Part shown: one piece after another, positions 12,079 to 24,831 of the stretch
Numbering within the stretch: the first letter of the stretch is position 1
How the letters are laid out: every line of letters begins with the position of its first letter
Assembly (NCBI GenBank): GCA_019914995.1
Contig: CM034133.1
Location: 2,728,001 to 2,792,000 of the forward strand
Source of the DNA: Acanthochlamys bracteata
Taxonomy: Eukaryota; Streptophyta; Magnoliopsida; Pandanales; Velloziaceae
Direction: 5' to 3'
Length of the DNA: 64,000 bases
Program-made: the position numbers and the translations under genes
The notes under the pieces: model-generated
Seen by the model: the letters and a program-made list of their open reading frames with translations, nothing else
What the model was told of the DNA's origin: nothing
The model's database searches: none

Positions 12079-12130
12079 TATAAATATCGAACAGATTTGT
12101 CGGGACATGGGTTAGTGAAGCACCACGTGG
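12079..12130 (-). promoter_or_regulatory. TATA box and CCACGTGG G-box/ABRE of the ATAF-like NAC gene
   Basis: Read on the minus strand, TATTTATA lies at 12086-12079, about 145 bases before the ATG at 11933. The palindrome CCACGTGG (12123-12130) lies about 40 bases further upstream. A perfect G-box/ABRE core next to a TATA box fits ABA/bZIP control, which is common for this NAC group; control itself is inferred. Confidence 0.6.
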
Positions 12131-13260
12131 TTGGGCTAAGCACCCTAGAGACAAAGCGCGAAGTTTCCTTCCTCCTCTATTTCCTGAGTTATAATGAAAA
12201 CAAAAAAATTGATGAGTCAGCTTTTGAGCCGACTACAAGTGTAGACTGGTCAAACAAGGCTAGTAATAAGCCCACCGTACCAACACCAGTCATTTCTTTC
12301 TTAATCACGACATTAATATTAACCACCTTTTAATAGAAACAAGAACAACGTCAACTTAGTTAAACACAACGTCAGCACATGCGTGGGAGCGATCGTTAGA
12401 AGAATTGTAGCTCCTTGATGATACGTTCGACGAACTCATGCGGAATCAAATTCAACGCTTTTGGTCTAAAAGAATTTGGTTAAAAGAACGCACGTGAGAA
12501 TTTGGATGGTGCAATGAATCGAGTCAAGTGAGACGTTGGACTTCGTTCAAATCCCCCAACCTACGTAACCCGGCTGATTTTGCTGAACTATGTAGAGCAT
12601 GCACTTTCGCCGCGCAAGTTTTCTGCTGCCGTGGGGTCGTCTTATTTCTTCGAACACACTGTGAACCGTAGACCAAAATTTTTACTTTTTTCAGAAACAT
12701 GTGATTTGCAACCAAAATTTTCACATAAAAATATACTCAATATTTATAACTACTTAGTAAAAATACAAGACAAATAATGAAATTGAAGTTTTGTTAACAC
12801 TTATCGTCCTCTTAATGCACGTATAAATTTGTTACTTGTGTAAAGGAGGATATCTTAACTCTAGTATTATATTAAAGATTTAAAATTTTACTCAAAATCT
12901 AAGATAAAAATTAGGAGCGGTCATAACTTATAAAAGTTTGAAAAAATATCAGACAAAATATATATGGAACTCATGTTCCAAAACAGTCTCATTCTACGTT
13001 TTTTCCGTGTCTCTTCTGCGTATCGTTTGTATTTGTCTGTGCGTGATATGATTTCATTTTAATCGTCTTATATTTGATATAATGAAATTACATACTGAGA
13101 CATTGTGTAAGTGAAACGTTTAGTATTAAAATGCTGTAAATAGTTAGTGGGATATGCTAATAAAAGTAGAAAATTAATTAAGTTTTGAGTAGAATGGTCG
13201 AGTGTGTTTTATCTGAGATGAGTAATGCCACGTAAGTGCGATGTCATGTAAACACTACTA

Positions 13261-13495
13261 GGGCGCGTTTGGTAACCAGTTTTTTAAAAAATTTTAATTT
13301 TATATTTTTAAATAAAATTTTTATAATATTTTATAAATTTATTTAAAATTGTATATATTATAAAAAAATGACGTATTAAATGTTTTTATTATTATTTTTT
13401 ATCAAATAATAAAATTTATTTATCAAAATAAAATAAAATATTTTTATTTTAAATAATATTTTTTATAAATATTTCAAATACACTTTTAAGATAAG
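13261..13495 (+). repeat. AT-rich dispersed repeat with GCGCGTTTGG end
   Basis: Begins gggcgcgtttggtaacc and continues as almost pure A/T with the block aaaataaaataaaatattttt. The same body with a related GNGCGTTT edge recurs in both orientations at other places listed here, which suggests old MITE-like insertions. No second terminal repeat or target duplication could be fixed. Confidence 0.45.
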
Positions 13496-15459
13496 AACGT
13501 TACGTGTGAGAACATTGCAAACTGTACCACACTATAAAACAAAGGATGGATTTCTGTTTATTTATTGTCACTATAATTATAAATAAGTGACAATTATAAA
13601 TATTACTATTTTCAGAACAATTTTATTCTATAAAGTTTGCATCGGACCAGACACCGTTTGTCTTATGATCATACTTATTATCTAGTTCTAATTATTTGAA
13701 TGGCCCTTCAGTAAAGAGACCTGCCAACATTGAAACAAGATACTTTATTTCAATATATGCTCATAATTTATTATTTTTTAATCAGATTTTAAATTTTGAA
13801 TAATTTATATATTTTAATTAATACAAAAAGTTTAAAATATTAATTTTATATACAAAATTTAATTCCAATTTTTTTATTTATATATTTTTTAATATAATTA
13901 TATCTTTTAAATTTTAATATATTTTTAAAAATTATAAAAATATAATACTGAACTTTATTTTTATTTTATTTTAAAAAAAAATTATTTTATATTTTATATT
14001 TTATATTTTTACGGGCATTCGATATAGTTGAGCTGGAAGCTTGACATTTGTCTAAGTTTTAAAAGAGTTGGTACTTGTTTGGAGAAACTGTCGACACGTT
14101 AGAGAAAACAACAACCGGTTCTTAACAGATTAGGAATGTGTGAAGCTCGTCAATGTTTATTTATTCACAGAAAATGTTTCAGCCTATTGGCTTGGCTACT
14201 TCATGACTGTGCGACAATTTAGATACTTCTTGCCAAGTTGATGACTACTTGCTGACTTGGCAATTGCACTATCTTGTGGTCTAATTGAGACACGTAAGGC
14301 ACGTCGGCAACGAGTGAGTGCGACACTGAGTGAGTCGGCAAGGTCGATGTGCGACGGAAGTAATGGTGTCACTGATAACGTTAACTATCATCTTCGGTTC
14401 TTTTAATTTTTGGAGTAATTAATAATTTGAAAGAAAAATTTTCTTTGTTTTTAGGCGCGCGTTGCGTTGGAAACAACTCAATCGACTAGTCTTCTAGATC
14501 AGATCGAACCGGATACGTACAAACTCTATAAATGATAAATATCATTGTTATTAAAAGTTTGAGTCGATTTTTCAGAGAGATACTCGTTTCGTGCTTAGTT
14601 CCATCTCATTAATTCATGCGTATTTTATTGATTTATAATTTAATCTGATTTATTCGTACGGGAAGGAAGCTTCTATAAACTTATAAATAGTGAATATATT
14701 AAAGTTGATTCGATATGCTGACAATTGAAGACTAATTCAAGTCTGGAGAAGAAAATATCTGCTAAGAATAATTCCTAACTTAAGAAATTCATTCATCTTT
14801 AAATCCTGCGGACGTGGGAAAAACCTCAGACTAAAGGTTCAATCTCCTCAGCTTTATCTTCTTTTAGTTCCGGTAATGCAATATACAAACCATTACAAGT
14901 CTGCCACGAGTCTACGAAACTATTGTACATAGCTGCTGTTCAAGATTTTCGTTTGATATTATATACATAAATCTCAAATTTTTCCAAAATTCATGGATTT
15001 ATCGAACCTGTGCAGCATGTGTTGGACTGTTGGGTGCTGTTACCACAAGTAGAAGGGCGCGTGGTTTGTGTTAGAACAAAGTATGCTCACTTACGTGCAG
15101 TGCGTGGCAGTGACGAAAATGATTTACATGTGTTGGTTATTAGCTTTTGTATATGTATAAAAGAATACTTAGGAATGTTTAAAAAGTGAAACTTCAGATA
15201 TTTTGTTTTTAATTTTTCTCAAAAATGCTTATTATTTTTATACTAAAAATTATATACATAATAATTTTATAACTTTATAAAATTATGTAAGAAGCAAAAT
15301 CTATTTATAAACTTTATACTATTTTGAAATTTTATTTTGTTACAGAAAAATCATATATTTATAATTGAAAAAAAGAATTTATAAGTACATTTTATAAAAT
15401 ATAAATTCACTTTTCTATCTTCCCACACTCTTATTATCCGTCTATCAATCCGTTTTCAC

Positions 15460-15665
15460 TCCATTCCAAAAGTTTATTTTATTTTTAAAATTTTAAATAA
15501 ATTTTCTACAATATTTTATAAAATTTATTTTAAAATTTAAAAATTATAAAAAATTATATATATATAATTTATTATAGTTTAGCTTTATTTTTTTAAAATA
15601 AACTTATTTTTTAAAATAAAATAAAATATTTTTATTTCATAAAAATTCTACCAAATTCAAACTCA
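15460..15665. repeat. AT-rich dispersed repeat, second copy
   Basis: Carries ataaacttattttttaaaa followed by taaaataaaatatttttatt, shared with the copies at 13261, 34500, 35395 and 49735. Ends are not definable. Confidence 0.4.
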
Positions 15666-16501
15666 AATTTCTTACCCTTAAGTATTATTCACTTTTTGAA
15701 TCTGACAAAATTCTCGGCCCGCTTGGCACCTCCTATGTTCTCCATTGGGCCGTAACATATGTAGCCAACATCCTTCAATCCTCGATCAAAACTGGCATTG
15801 CAAGTGTGCACTATAGTTAAGTGTAACAAATGAAGGTTGAACCCTAAACAAGTAACTTGTATAAAGCAGCGGTCATGCAATAAAATATTTTTGTTCGAAA
15901 ATTATAAGGATATACTTATAGCAATTAAAACGATCGTGAATTGAGCTTCTAACATGAGTTAAAACCATTGCACAGCTTTTTTTGTAAATCTAATTAGCAA
16001 GTGACAAGAAAACGAACCAATGTCTAGTTCAATTCGTATGGGCCTGGAACTATTAGGCCGTTTTTATTTATCTGGACAAAATTTTGTCAGCCCGTTACCC
16101 AGTCCAAGCTTTTGTTATACAAGAAGATTTAATATTGAAGAAGAACCACCAGAAATGAAAGGGAGGAAGAAAAAACAAAAACAGTTGAAAATATCATAAG
16201 CTGTGTGGATGTGGGATTCGTGGCCGGTATACTTTCGTTTCCTTCAGCAATAATCACTCCCGGCGACCGCGAGCCCAGATAAATTCTTGTTTCCCTATTT
16301 TCTTCAATCCAATCACTCAGGTAAAATTCCCTCCTTTTTCTATCTATTTCTGTTCGACCACGCTGAAATTTCAATAAATTTGTTTCTTGATTATTATTAT
16401 TAAATTTTTTTTTGTAAATCTCTCTCTCCTTGGATTATTTTCAATTATTTTTTACAATTCAATCTGCAATTCTGAGTTTTGATATTTTGTAGCTAAACAC
16501 A

Positions 16502-18779
16502 ATGAGTTCTGCTTGTCCCTTTGCGAATCTGGCTTCAACTGGTGCTCGTTGTCCAATGACATTTGATGGAAAAGTTGATAGAGATCGAACCGGAAACAAC
16601 GAAGTTGATGATGCCAAGAAACAAGAATCTGAAACAATCTCTCCTAAGTGTCCTTATGGATTCGATTCGCATTCGTTTAAATTGGGGCCTTTGAGTTGCA
16701 TGATTTGTCAAGCATTACTTTTCGAAAGCAGCAAGTGCATGCCATGTGCTCATAAATTTTGCAAGTATGAATCTTTAGCAGTTAATTCATTCTAATGTGT
16801 TCAAATACAACTCTGTCTTTCACTTTTGCTTAGATCCTGGTCTTATGTGTCTTGTATACTTGGTCAGAGCATGCATATCACGGTTTAATGATTGTCCATT
16901 ATGCGGGGCTGATATTGAGAAGGTAGACCCTGATACAGAACTTCAAAGTCTTGTTGATCGGTTTATTGAAGGTCATGCTAGAATTAAGAGGTCTCAGGCA
17001 AATTTGGACGCTAAGGGAGATGATAATGAGCAGAAAAATGTAACTTATGGTGATGTTTCTATGGAGAGAGGAGCTTTCTTAGTGCAACAAGCTATGCGTG
17101 TGCGTTTCTACACTGTTATTCAAGTTTTGCTATAATTCATAAGATCTCATGAGTATTGCAATCATAAAATTCCAATTTATATGCAGGCATTTCATGCTCA
17201 GAATATCGAAAGTGCGAGGTCAAGGCTTAGTCTCTGCGCTGAAGATATCCGTGAGCAATTGAAGACATCAGGCAGCACATCGGAGTTATGTTCACAACTT
17301 GGAGCTGTACTTGGAATGCTGGGTGACTGCTGGTAATTGTGGTGTGGCCTTATGTTTTTTTCACCTCTCTCAGTATAGAAAGAACAAGTCTTGATGCTTA
17401 ATCATACTAAAGACATGATATAGGTCTACAGTTTTAGCAGCAGTTAATGCTACTGACTAACAGTGACAGGATTTTTTTTTGACTATTAGTGTGCATATTG
17501 TGATTTCTTTTTTCGCAATTTACTGATAACCCAGAAGAATATTGTGTTTTCATGTTTTTTGGGTAGTGTTTCTATAAACACTGTATTTCTTCTTAACGAA
17601 CTAACTTATTTAATTATGTCGTTGGCCTCAATCCTCTAGGAATGAGATTCATGCATTCAAAGACAATGAAGTAGCTAATGTGTTACTCGCTTAATACTGC
17701 ATAAGTATATTGTTGATATCTTCTTCTTGATTTATCTCTTGTTAGCACGTACCAATTCTCATGCATCTTGAAGGATTACACTAAAATGTTTGTCTAATGG
17801 TGTGCAGCCGGGCACTAGGAGATACAACTTCTGCAGTCAAGTATTACGAAGAGAGTGTTGAGTTCCTTGCAAAATTATCTTCAAAAGACCTTGAGGTACA
17901 TATAGCATCGTGGTTCTTTTTTTTAACTTGAGAGTAAAGACATTGTAAAGAAAACACATTTCCTTCAGTGAATGCTGAGTAGAAGCTGTTATGTTGCTGC
18001 AGTTAGTACATACTCTATCTGTTTCACTTAATAAGATCGGAGATCTTAGATATTATGATGGCGACCTGCAATCTGCAAGATCCTATTATTCCAGATCTTT
18101 AGATGTTCGACGTGATGCAGTCAAAGAGCATCCAAATGTTACTTGTCAGGTTAATTTTGGTCCCTTTCATATTTTTGTTATTACCAGTTCCCTTACCAAC
18201 TATACCATGCTAATTGTTATGCACTCATTCGTCGCTATAGACCATCGTAAATAACTAGTTATGCATTATTTCTTCTTAAAAGTACAAACAAAGGTGCTGT
18301 TGAACTGTCTGCTAGTTTGTGAAGAATATTGAACATTAGAAAGCAGGTTCCATTTTTGTTTGGTCGTTTTTTTATGTACCATTGTAGCATTTCAGCTTTG
18401 TAGCGTGTCACTGTATCTTCTAAATTTAACTGAATTAAAATAAATATTTCTTGTATATGCATTGTAGGTTATAGACCTTGCAGTTTCTCTTGCCAAAGTA
18501 GCTGATGTGGACAGGAGTCTCGGTCATGAGGATGGTGCAATTGCTGGTTTCAATGAAGCCATAGAACAATTAGAGTCTTTGAAACTGGACTCGAAAGAGG
18601 CTGCTTTAGAGCAACGGGTAAGAATTGCATGATTTTAGCTAGTTCTACAGTAAATCATCCCTGTACATAAACTATTGACTGTTTTTTGTCAAATAATGCA
18701 GAGGAATTCAGTGCTAAAATTTACCAGAAGCCAAATTGAGGAAGAACAAGGTCCCATTGCAGCTGATTCATCCGTATAA
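16502..18779 (+). CDS. NCA1: NCA1 (NO CATALASE ACTIVITY 1), RING plus TPR-like catalase chaperone
   Basis: In Arabidopsis, NCA1 binds catalase and is needed for its folding and activity in stress and peroxide removal. Seven exons: 16502-16764, 16868-17099, 17187-17332, 17808-17895, 18003-18149, 18468-18617, 18702-18779; all phases agree and give 367 residues, as expected for the family. An N-terminal Cys-rich stretch (ACPFANL, ARCPMTF, KCPYGFD) precedes a C3HC4-like RING at residues 66-100 (CMICQALL, CMPCAHKFCK, CISRFNDCPLC). The rest is helical repeat: GAFLVQQAMRAFHAQN, ELCSQLGAVLGMLGDC, LVHTLSVSLNKIGDLRYYDG, VSLAKVADVDRSLG. The start is the first ATG after an in-frame stop-rich leader. The RING could suggest a ubiquitin ligase, but order and spacing match NCA1. 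Confidence 0.93.
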
Positions 18780-20468
18780 GATCGGGATCATGTGACCTTG
18801 TTGTAGAATGCATTGTGTATGGATCCATCAATCTAGGAACTTGCCCTGTTTCTTGTTAGAATCTGCAGAGTCATGTTTCCAGTTGTCCCACATTTCAGAC
18901 CAGGATTGTGAGTGCCTAAATTAAATCTGTGTAAATCTTTTTCTGATCAAGTGGTGTAAATATCCTGATACTCCTTCAAGCTCTATATACACCCACCAGT
19001 GGTCTGGGTGCCATTGGCTAGCTGTCGCACTTGTGTCAATAAACGGCAGTGTTTTGATAACTTTGTTGGATTCAAATCTTATTAATTTGGTTGAATCAGG
19101 TACATGACATTTCGTTTGCCATCATGTTACAAAATGGAGATATCAAGGAGAGAGCAGCCCATGCATAGTCGGAAGTTGGAACTAAGAATTAAGCAAGCCT
19201 GGATCGAACCTGATATTCAAGTGACAAGACCAGAAGGTTCAAGTTTATGCCTGTTTTTACCTGGATAGACCAGAGAAATGCAGAAAGCACTTCCAACTTC
19301 AGGCTGAATAACGCTTCGTTTAGACAAACTTTGAATCACCACTACAGAATGTATTAAAAAAAGCAGATCTCGAGGATTTGAGGTCGATTTCTTTCAAATA
19401 TAAATTAAGGGATTTATTACAGAACAGAACAGGCTACTACAATTTGGTTTTAAGATGCATGTAAGCAACTGATACTGGGAGTATCAAATTACGAGCACTC
19501 TGCAGTAAATTTTGTTTTTGCCACAATACGGTGTATGATAGTGTGACTCACTTGGCGAATGCCACAGCAATCCACTTTAAAAAGAGTCTGACATTTCTTT
19601 CATAAAGGGCCTGCATAGTCCTTGTTCCATGCAGCATCAATTTCATCACAAGGGTTCCGAAAGAGGTAGTTTATAGGAACAACTTGGAGCAATGTTACTC
19701 TACAAATCCAGCTGCATGGTAACAACTGGACAGCATCAGAACATAATCCTATAATTGAAGCTTAAATGAGAGATTTCCAAAGCAATTTTAAAAATCTAAA
19801 GAGTAATGGAAATTGGAACCATCAGTACTTAAAACTACCTGCATGATAGCAGCTGCGCATACGTGCATGGTGTGAGTTGCTGTAGCCTTTTATGTGAATC
19901 TGGAAGTGGAAAATTGCACATAGCAGACAGCAATATATCTGTCTAAACATTCATATTCCCACCCTGCCATGTTATTGATTTGGCAATAAGCAAACGGCGA
20001 TGTTGATATGCATGCCTAAAACTTTTCACACTACAAAAACAAAAGCATTGAGTAGAAGGCATTTACTAATCTCTCGATGTAGGTCTTGGCTGTAAATTGG
20101 TGCAAATAAAGACCATGATCTAGAGGTAGAAAGGAAATGAAAGACTTGTTTATCTGTAATTTACGGAAAAGGTTGGAACAAGTACATACATAGATTCCCC
20201 TAATCAAGTAAATTTACCTTTGGTAGACTATGGATCTCTTCACTTGATGCCAGCCTGACAATTTAAAATGAAAAAGGTAAAAGAATGTAACAATGCTGTC
20301 ATAGATGGTAATTCAAAAAGGAGAGAAATGAGTAAGTTTTCAAAAAGGTTACTTACAAGCATGAGCTCCTGTGGAGTCTTAAGAATAGGACAAGATGATC
20401 TGGAGGACCAACCTTCACAAGAGAACTGACAACCATCAAAGTTCAGTATTTACACGTTCTAGCGAGTC
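18780..20468. other. Convergent 3' region of NCA1 and the P-class PPR gene
   Basis: A likely poly(A) signal for NCA1 (aataaa) lies near 19037. On the minus strand, a good donor (cttgtaagt, around 20350) after the PPR stop suggests that the PPR mRNA has spliced 3' UTR exons reaching toward 19.3-20.3 kb. No other coding region seen. Confidence 0.5.
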
Positions 20469-23400
20469 TCATGAAGCATTAAGCATTGCTTCAATTGTAC
20501 TATTAGCTTTTGCTAGTTCTCCTTTCGAACAATAGGATGCCACCATGGAATAGCAAGTGTTAATATCATATTGTAGAGACTTGCCCGTTATTCCCTTGCA
20601 GCTGTCATTGTTACAGCTTTCTTTTCCCATTTTGCACAATTTACAAGTCAAATCAATTTTATTATCAGCCAAAAAGTCAGAACTCCAAGAAATTTCGTCA
20701 GGAACTTGTGCTATGATAGTTTGAATGTCTCGCATACCAGAATCCATATCAGAGTCACCTGTACCATCTATTTTCTTCAGTAGTCTGTGTCTACTTTGAA
20801 TTTCAGGCTTTTTTGTGAACAATGTTGTAGATCCTACTTCATCAAGGACTAGAATGACTTCCTTTATTCTACCTTGCTCACAGGCAAGCACAAGAAGACT
20901 ACTTAATGAATCAACATGAAGTTCATTCCCTGCTTTGTTTATCAAGTCAATAATTGCTTGACCTTGAAGCATGTCCCTCAAAATGCTCCTAGCTTCTTCC
21001 ATCCTTCCCTTGGCAAAAAGTCCTTTTATTAAGTTGAAGAAACCCAAGAAATCTGGATAAATTCCTCTTCCTTTGTACTCACTGTAAAGCTCAAGGGCAC
21101 CTTCCATGTTGCCTTTCGAACAATATCCACTAATTACGGAACTGACAGTAAAATCTTCAACCTGTAAACAATTTTTGTCCACATCCAGGAGAAGCTTTAG
21201 AGCATTTTCAATTAAGCCCAAGCGACAATATGTTTTTATCAGAGAGTTGTATACATGTATATTAGGTGAAATCCCTTTCAAGATCATCCTCGCAAATAAC
21301 TGATTTGCATCATCAAGAAAACTTTCTCTGCACAAGGCATCTATTAGAGTAGCATAAGTTGTGACTGTAGGAATAACATTATTCATCTCTAGAGAATCAA
21401 ATAACCTAAATGCTTCCATTAGGTATCCCTGTCGGCACAACCCGTTGATGACTGAATTATATAAAACAATGTTAGGGTGAATCCCCTTTTTCTGCATATC
21501 TCCACATAGATCTAGTGCCGTTTCAAGATAACCTTCTTTGCAGATCTTGTCTACCACCATGGAGCAAATGACAACATCTACTGCCATTCCTTTTTCTATA
21601 GCTTGAAACAGAAACTTTTGTGCTTCTTCAACCTGACCTCCCTCCAAGAGGGCTTTAACTATAGCATTTAGGATGGCGGTTGGGATCTTTACCTTGTCCT
21701 TTTCATCTACATATTTGACTGCTTTTGCTACATTCTGCTTAGAAAGGTATAAGCAGATACCATTCACCACCTGACGGCTGGATATCCCACATGCTTTAAT
21801 AGATTGGCCAGTAATAACCTGTGCGATCTGTTTGTTTGAATGTGAGAGAAGATGCTTAATGAGTATATAGAATGATTTGCTAGTAATCGTCAATCCTTCT
21901 AACAACATAACCATGTAAACATTCAGAGAAGCTGCAATGGAACCCTTCATGCACAAAAAATACAGTGCATCATTGCATATAGAAGTAACTGATTGGTGCT
22001 TTGCCAGTACAATGCTTTGGATAAACTTGAAGACCCCTTCACCATTTTGTTCTTCAAACTGGGCTTGCATCAATTTCCTATACACAGAACAGGAAGGGGC
22101 CAGATTTTTCTCAAGGAGATCACGGAAAACTTCAATTGCCATCTCTACCTTCCTTCGATTACAAAGTTCTCTTATTATGGGATTATGACAGCCAGTGCAT
22201 GAAGAGGCAACTGTGCTTCTCTTGTATGCATTGAAAACATCAACTGCCTTCTCAAGCATTCCTGATTTGCAGAGTCCACCGATAACTGTAGAATAAGTTA
22301 TGTGAGTAGGAAACAATCCCAACTCTGGCATATCTCCAAACAGCTGGTAGGCATCCTCTACCATGCCAGCCATGAAGAAGATCTTTAACAGCACATTAAG
22401 TGTGACAACATCCATCAAGACACCTGCTTTCTCCAACCTTTTCTTCATTTGCATGGCTCCCTCGACATCCTTCTCTCTCACATATCCATGCAAAAGTGTG
22501 GCATATGTAAAATTATCACCATCGAATTTGTTTAAGATATCAACTGCATCACTGGTCCTCCCAGCTTTACATAGACCATTGATCACTGTATTGTACGTAA
22601 TAATACCGGCTTCAATACCTTCCTTTTCCATTTCCTCCAGCAACTCGAATACTCTGTCCATGTCTCCAGACATGCATAGTCCATCGATCAAAGTCGCATA
22701 AAGAAATTCATCTAGTCTAAGGTCCAACTCCTTGAGTCTATGAAACAAAAAATATGCTTCCTCCATCTTACCCTTACTGCAAAATCCACGTACTATCACT
22801 GTACAAGTAACAAGATTCGGTTTCAAGCCATTTTTGTCCATCTCGTTCAAAAAACCAATGACTTTTTCAACACTCACATGCTTGCACAGTCCATCAATAA
22901 GAATAGTATAGGTAACCAAGTCAGGCGCAACTCGATTTTCAAACATTTCTTGATGTGTCCGAAGCCCTTCCATCAGATCACCTATCCTAAAATACCCATG
23001 AATCCAACAACTATAAAGAACCTCATCCAGACCAACTCCGTTATCCTCCATCTTCTTCACCAACTCGCAAGCTTCGTTAACTCTGCCTTGCTTACACAAT
23101 GCATCAACAGCGGCAGTATACGTTATCAAATTCGGCTCAAACCCACCATTCTTTTCCAAATCATGATAAAACTCTACACCAAAATCAGGCTTCCCGATCT
23201 TGGAAAACCCAGAAATTATTGAACTTGACATGAAATTATCAACCGGATATCCAACTCTATCATCCTTTATCAACTCCAGCACCTGTAAAGCAATTCCCAT
23301 TTCTCCCTTTCTGCTCAACGACAACACAAGCAATCTAAATGTTTCCACAGACGGCAGAACACCGCGGTCCTCAACACAATCACGCAAAATTAGAAATGCC

Positions 23401-23795
23401 CTTTCTGGGTTTCGTTCAACAGTAGACAACCCACGGAGTAACGAATCAAATAGATAACTTTGAGTGGTAAATTTTGAATTTTTACCCGAGCTACAAAGTA
23501 ATTCTTCAGCAGCTGAGAAATGTTTGGACTTGAGCATAGCGCGAGCAGCAACGCATTGAGTTCTTGCGTTGACTTGAATCGAATTTGAAGAAATTTGTGA
23601 GAATATTCGTAGCAGAAGTGGGAGTTTCTTGGATTTGAAGAGGAACCAAAGAAGAAGGTTTAAAGATTGAATTGAAGGTCGAATACCAAACTTCAGAAGC
23701 GATTGTGGGCTTCGATTGTTAAGTAACAGATTCGAACAAGAAGAAACTGGTGAAGAAGAAATCATCAGAAGAACAAGAAGAAGAAAAAACGGCAA
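20469..23795 (-). CDS. P-class pentatricopeptide repeat protein, At5g57250-like
   Basis: One uninterrupted 1108-codon exon. PPR proteins of this class bind organelle RNA and guide its stability or translation. From about residue 145 to 960 the protein is a run of 35-residue repeats (for example NLITYTAAVDALCKQGRVNE, DLVTYTILIDGLCKHVSVEK, NIVLYNSVINGLCRQGYLME), with no PLS spacing and no E or DYW tail. A C-terminal stretch of about 130 residues without repeats (Asp/Ser/Cys-rich) follows. The annotated first Met opens a very hydrophobic MPFFLLLVLLM; the second Met at 23765 gives MISSSPVSSCSNLLLNNRSP, a more usual mitochondrial presequence, and may be the true start. The upstream side carries a GGCCCA element (23978-23983), typical of organelle-protein genes. 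The At5g57250 assignment is from memory. Confidence 0.92.
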   Translation of the reverse strand: MPFFLLLVLLMISSSPVSSCSNLLLNNRSPQSLLKFGIRPSIQSLNLLLWFLFKSKKLPLLLRIFSQISSNSIQVNARTQCVAARAMLKSKHFSAAEELLCSSGKNSKFTTQSYLFDSLLRGLSTVERNPERAFLILRDCVEDRGVLPSVETFRLLVLSLSRKGEMGIALQVLELIKDDRVGYPVDNFMSSSIISGFSKIGKPDFGVEFYHDLEKNGGFEPNLITYTAAVDALCKQGRVNEACELVKKMEDNGVGLDEVLYSCWIHGYFRIGDLMEGLRTHQEMFENRVAPDLVTYTILIDGLCKHVSVEKVIGFLNEMDKNGLKPNLVTCTVIVRGFCSKGKMEEAYFLFHRLKELDLRLDEFLYATLIDGLCMSGDMDRVFELLEEMEKEGIEAGIITYNTVINGLCKAGRTSDAVDILNKFDGDNFTYATLLHGYVREKDVEGAMQMKKRLEKAGVLMDVVTLNVLLKIFFMAGMVEDAYQLFGDMPELGLFPTHITYSTVIGGLCKSGMLEKAVDVFNAYKRSTVASSCTGCHNPIIRELCNRRKVEMAIEVFRDLLEKNLAPSCSVYRKLMQAQFEEQNGEGVFKFIQSIVLAKHQSVTSICNDALYFLCMKGSIAASLNVYMVMLLEGLTITSKSFYILIKHLLSHSNKQIAQVITGQSIKACGISSRQVVNGICLYLSKQNVAKAVKYVDEKDKVKIPTAILNAIVKALLEGGQVEEAQKFLFQAIEKGMAVDVVICSMVVDKICKEGYLETALDLCGDMQKKGIHPNIVLYNSVINGLCRQGYLMEAFRLFDSLEMNNVIPTVTTYATLIDALCRESFLDDANQLFARMILKGISPNIHVYNSLIKTYCRLGLIENALKLLLDVDKNCLQVEDFTVSSVISGYCSKGNMEGALELYSEYKGRGIYPDFLGFFNLIKGLFAKGRMEEARSILRDMLQGQAIIDLINKAGNELHVDSLSSLLVLACEQGRIKEVILVLDEVGSTTLFTKKPEIQSRHRLLKKIDGTGDSDMDSGMRDIQTIIAQVPDEISWSSDFLADNKIDLTCKLCKMGKESCNNDSCKGITGKSLQYDINTCYSMVASYCSKGELAKANSTIEAMLNAS

Positions 23796-24831
23796 TAGTG
23801 GAGATGGTGAAGTGAATCGAAGAAAAAGAAAAACCGGTGAGCAGGGAGAGAGTTGAGAGAATTAACCCTTACTCAGTTAACTCCATTGAGTTTGGGCTGC
23901 CTTCCGGAGTTGTAGTTTTCTCGTAGCCCATTATCTGTTTCTAATAACTAATAGGCCGACTACATTCAAAACTAAAAGGCCCAAATAAATCAAGTACGAT
24001 ACGAGTAGGCCCTGGTGTTTTCTTAACACGTGGTGTAAATTTTACGTCCAGCATTAGATGATTATTCTCATCATGATAATTGGAAATATAAAATTTTTTA
24101 TAAGTTTTGCCGTATATCATTTAGTTAATCAGCAGAAGTATAAAATATATACATAATAATATAGTTACTCAAACGATATTAGTCAGTCATTACTTACTTA
24201 ATTGTCAGTGAATCAAATAGTATCTGATTCAAAAAAAAAATTTTTTAACTCCAACAAAATTATGCATAATCTTTTTAAAATATTTTTAAAATTTTGAAAA
24301 ATACAAATAAAGCATAAATTATAAAAAATATATATAATTTTTATTTATAAAAATATTTATATATTTAAAACTTTTTATTATAAAAAAATTATTTCAGTAA
24401 GTACTCATCAGCGTTAGCTGTCTTTTGAAGTTCAAAAGATAAAAAGAAAGTAAATGATATTAACTGGGAACAAGATTCAAGTATGGTGGTCCATATATAT
24501 CATTAGATCATGGACAGATACTTATGTTGTTAATCAAGAAGGCAATGTGGGATTAAGTAGTTCATTAGTCATATATATGCATGCACACAAAAGATATCTA
24601 GAAAATTAATGAGTGAATAGAAGATATAATATTATATATAGTCGTAAAAAGGGTACTATAATATTGCATGCAGGAAGTATATATGTGTACAGCTGTTGGA
24701 TATAGAGAGTCAAAATATATATGTATATATTTTTTATCAAAATATATATATATATTTTTTTAATATATAATATATATATTTTTAATATATAATATACATT
24801 TTTTATTAATATATATATTAATAAAATATAT
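23796..24831. other. PPR promoter side, then AT-rich DNA
   Basis: 23880-24000 has several gcccat/ggccca motifs suited to the minus-strand PPR promoter. 24235-24400 is an AT-rich block like the dispersed repeats. 24700-24828 is a near-pure alternating TA tract with several ttaatatata blocks, able to fold on itself, and directly abuts the foldback element. No gene seen. Confidence 0.5.

Larger units (their letters stand above)
12131..16501. other. Gene-free upstream region of NCA1 and the ATAF-like NAC
   Basis: 4.4 kb with no credible gene. It contains AT-rich repeat blocks at 13261-13495 and 15460-15665 and a long A/T stretch at 13750-14010. A GGGCCT motif at 16039-16044 and the pyrimidine-rich leader at 16380-16500 belong to NCA1. 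Confidence 0.5.

Noticed and set aside
22740..23222. 160-codon open frame on the plus strand inside the PPR gene
   Set aside because: It is the antisense shadow of a long PPR exon; composition is unnatural and there is no domain.
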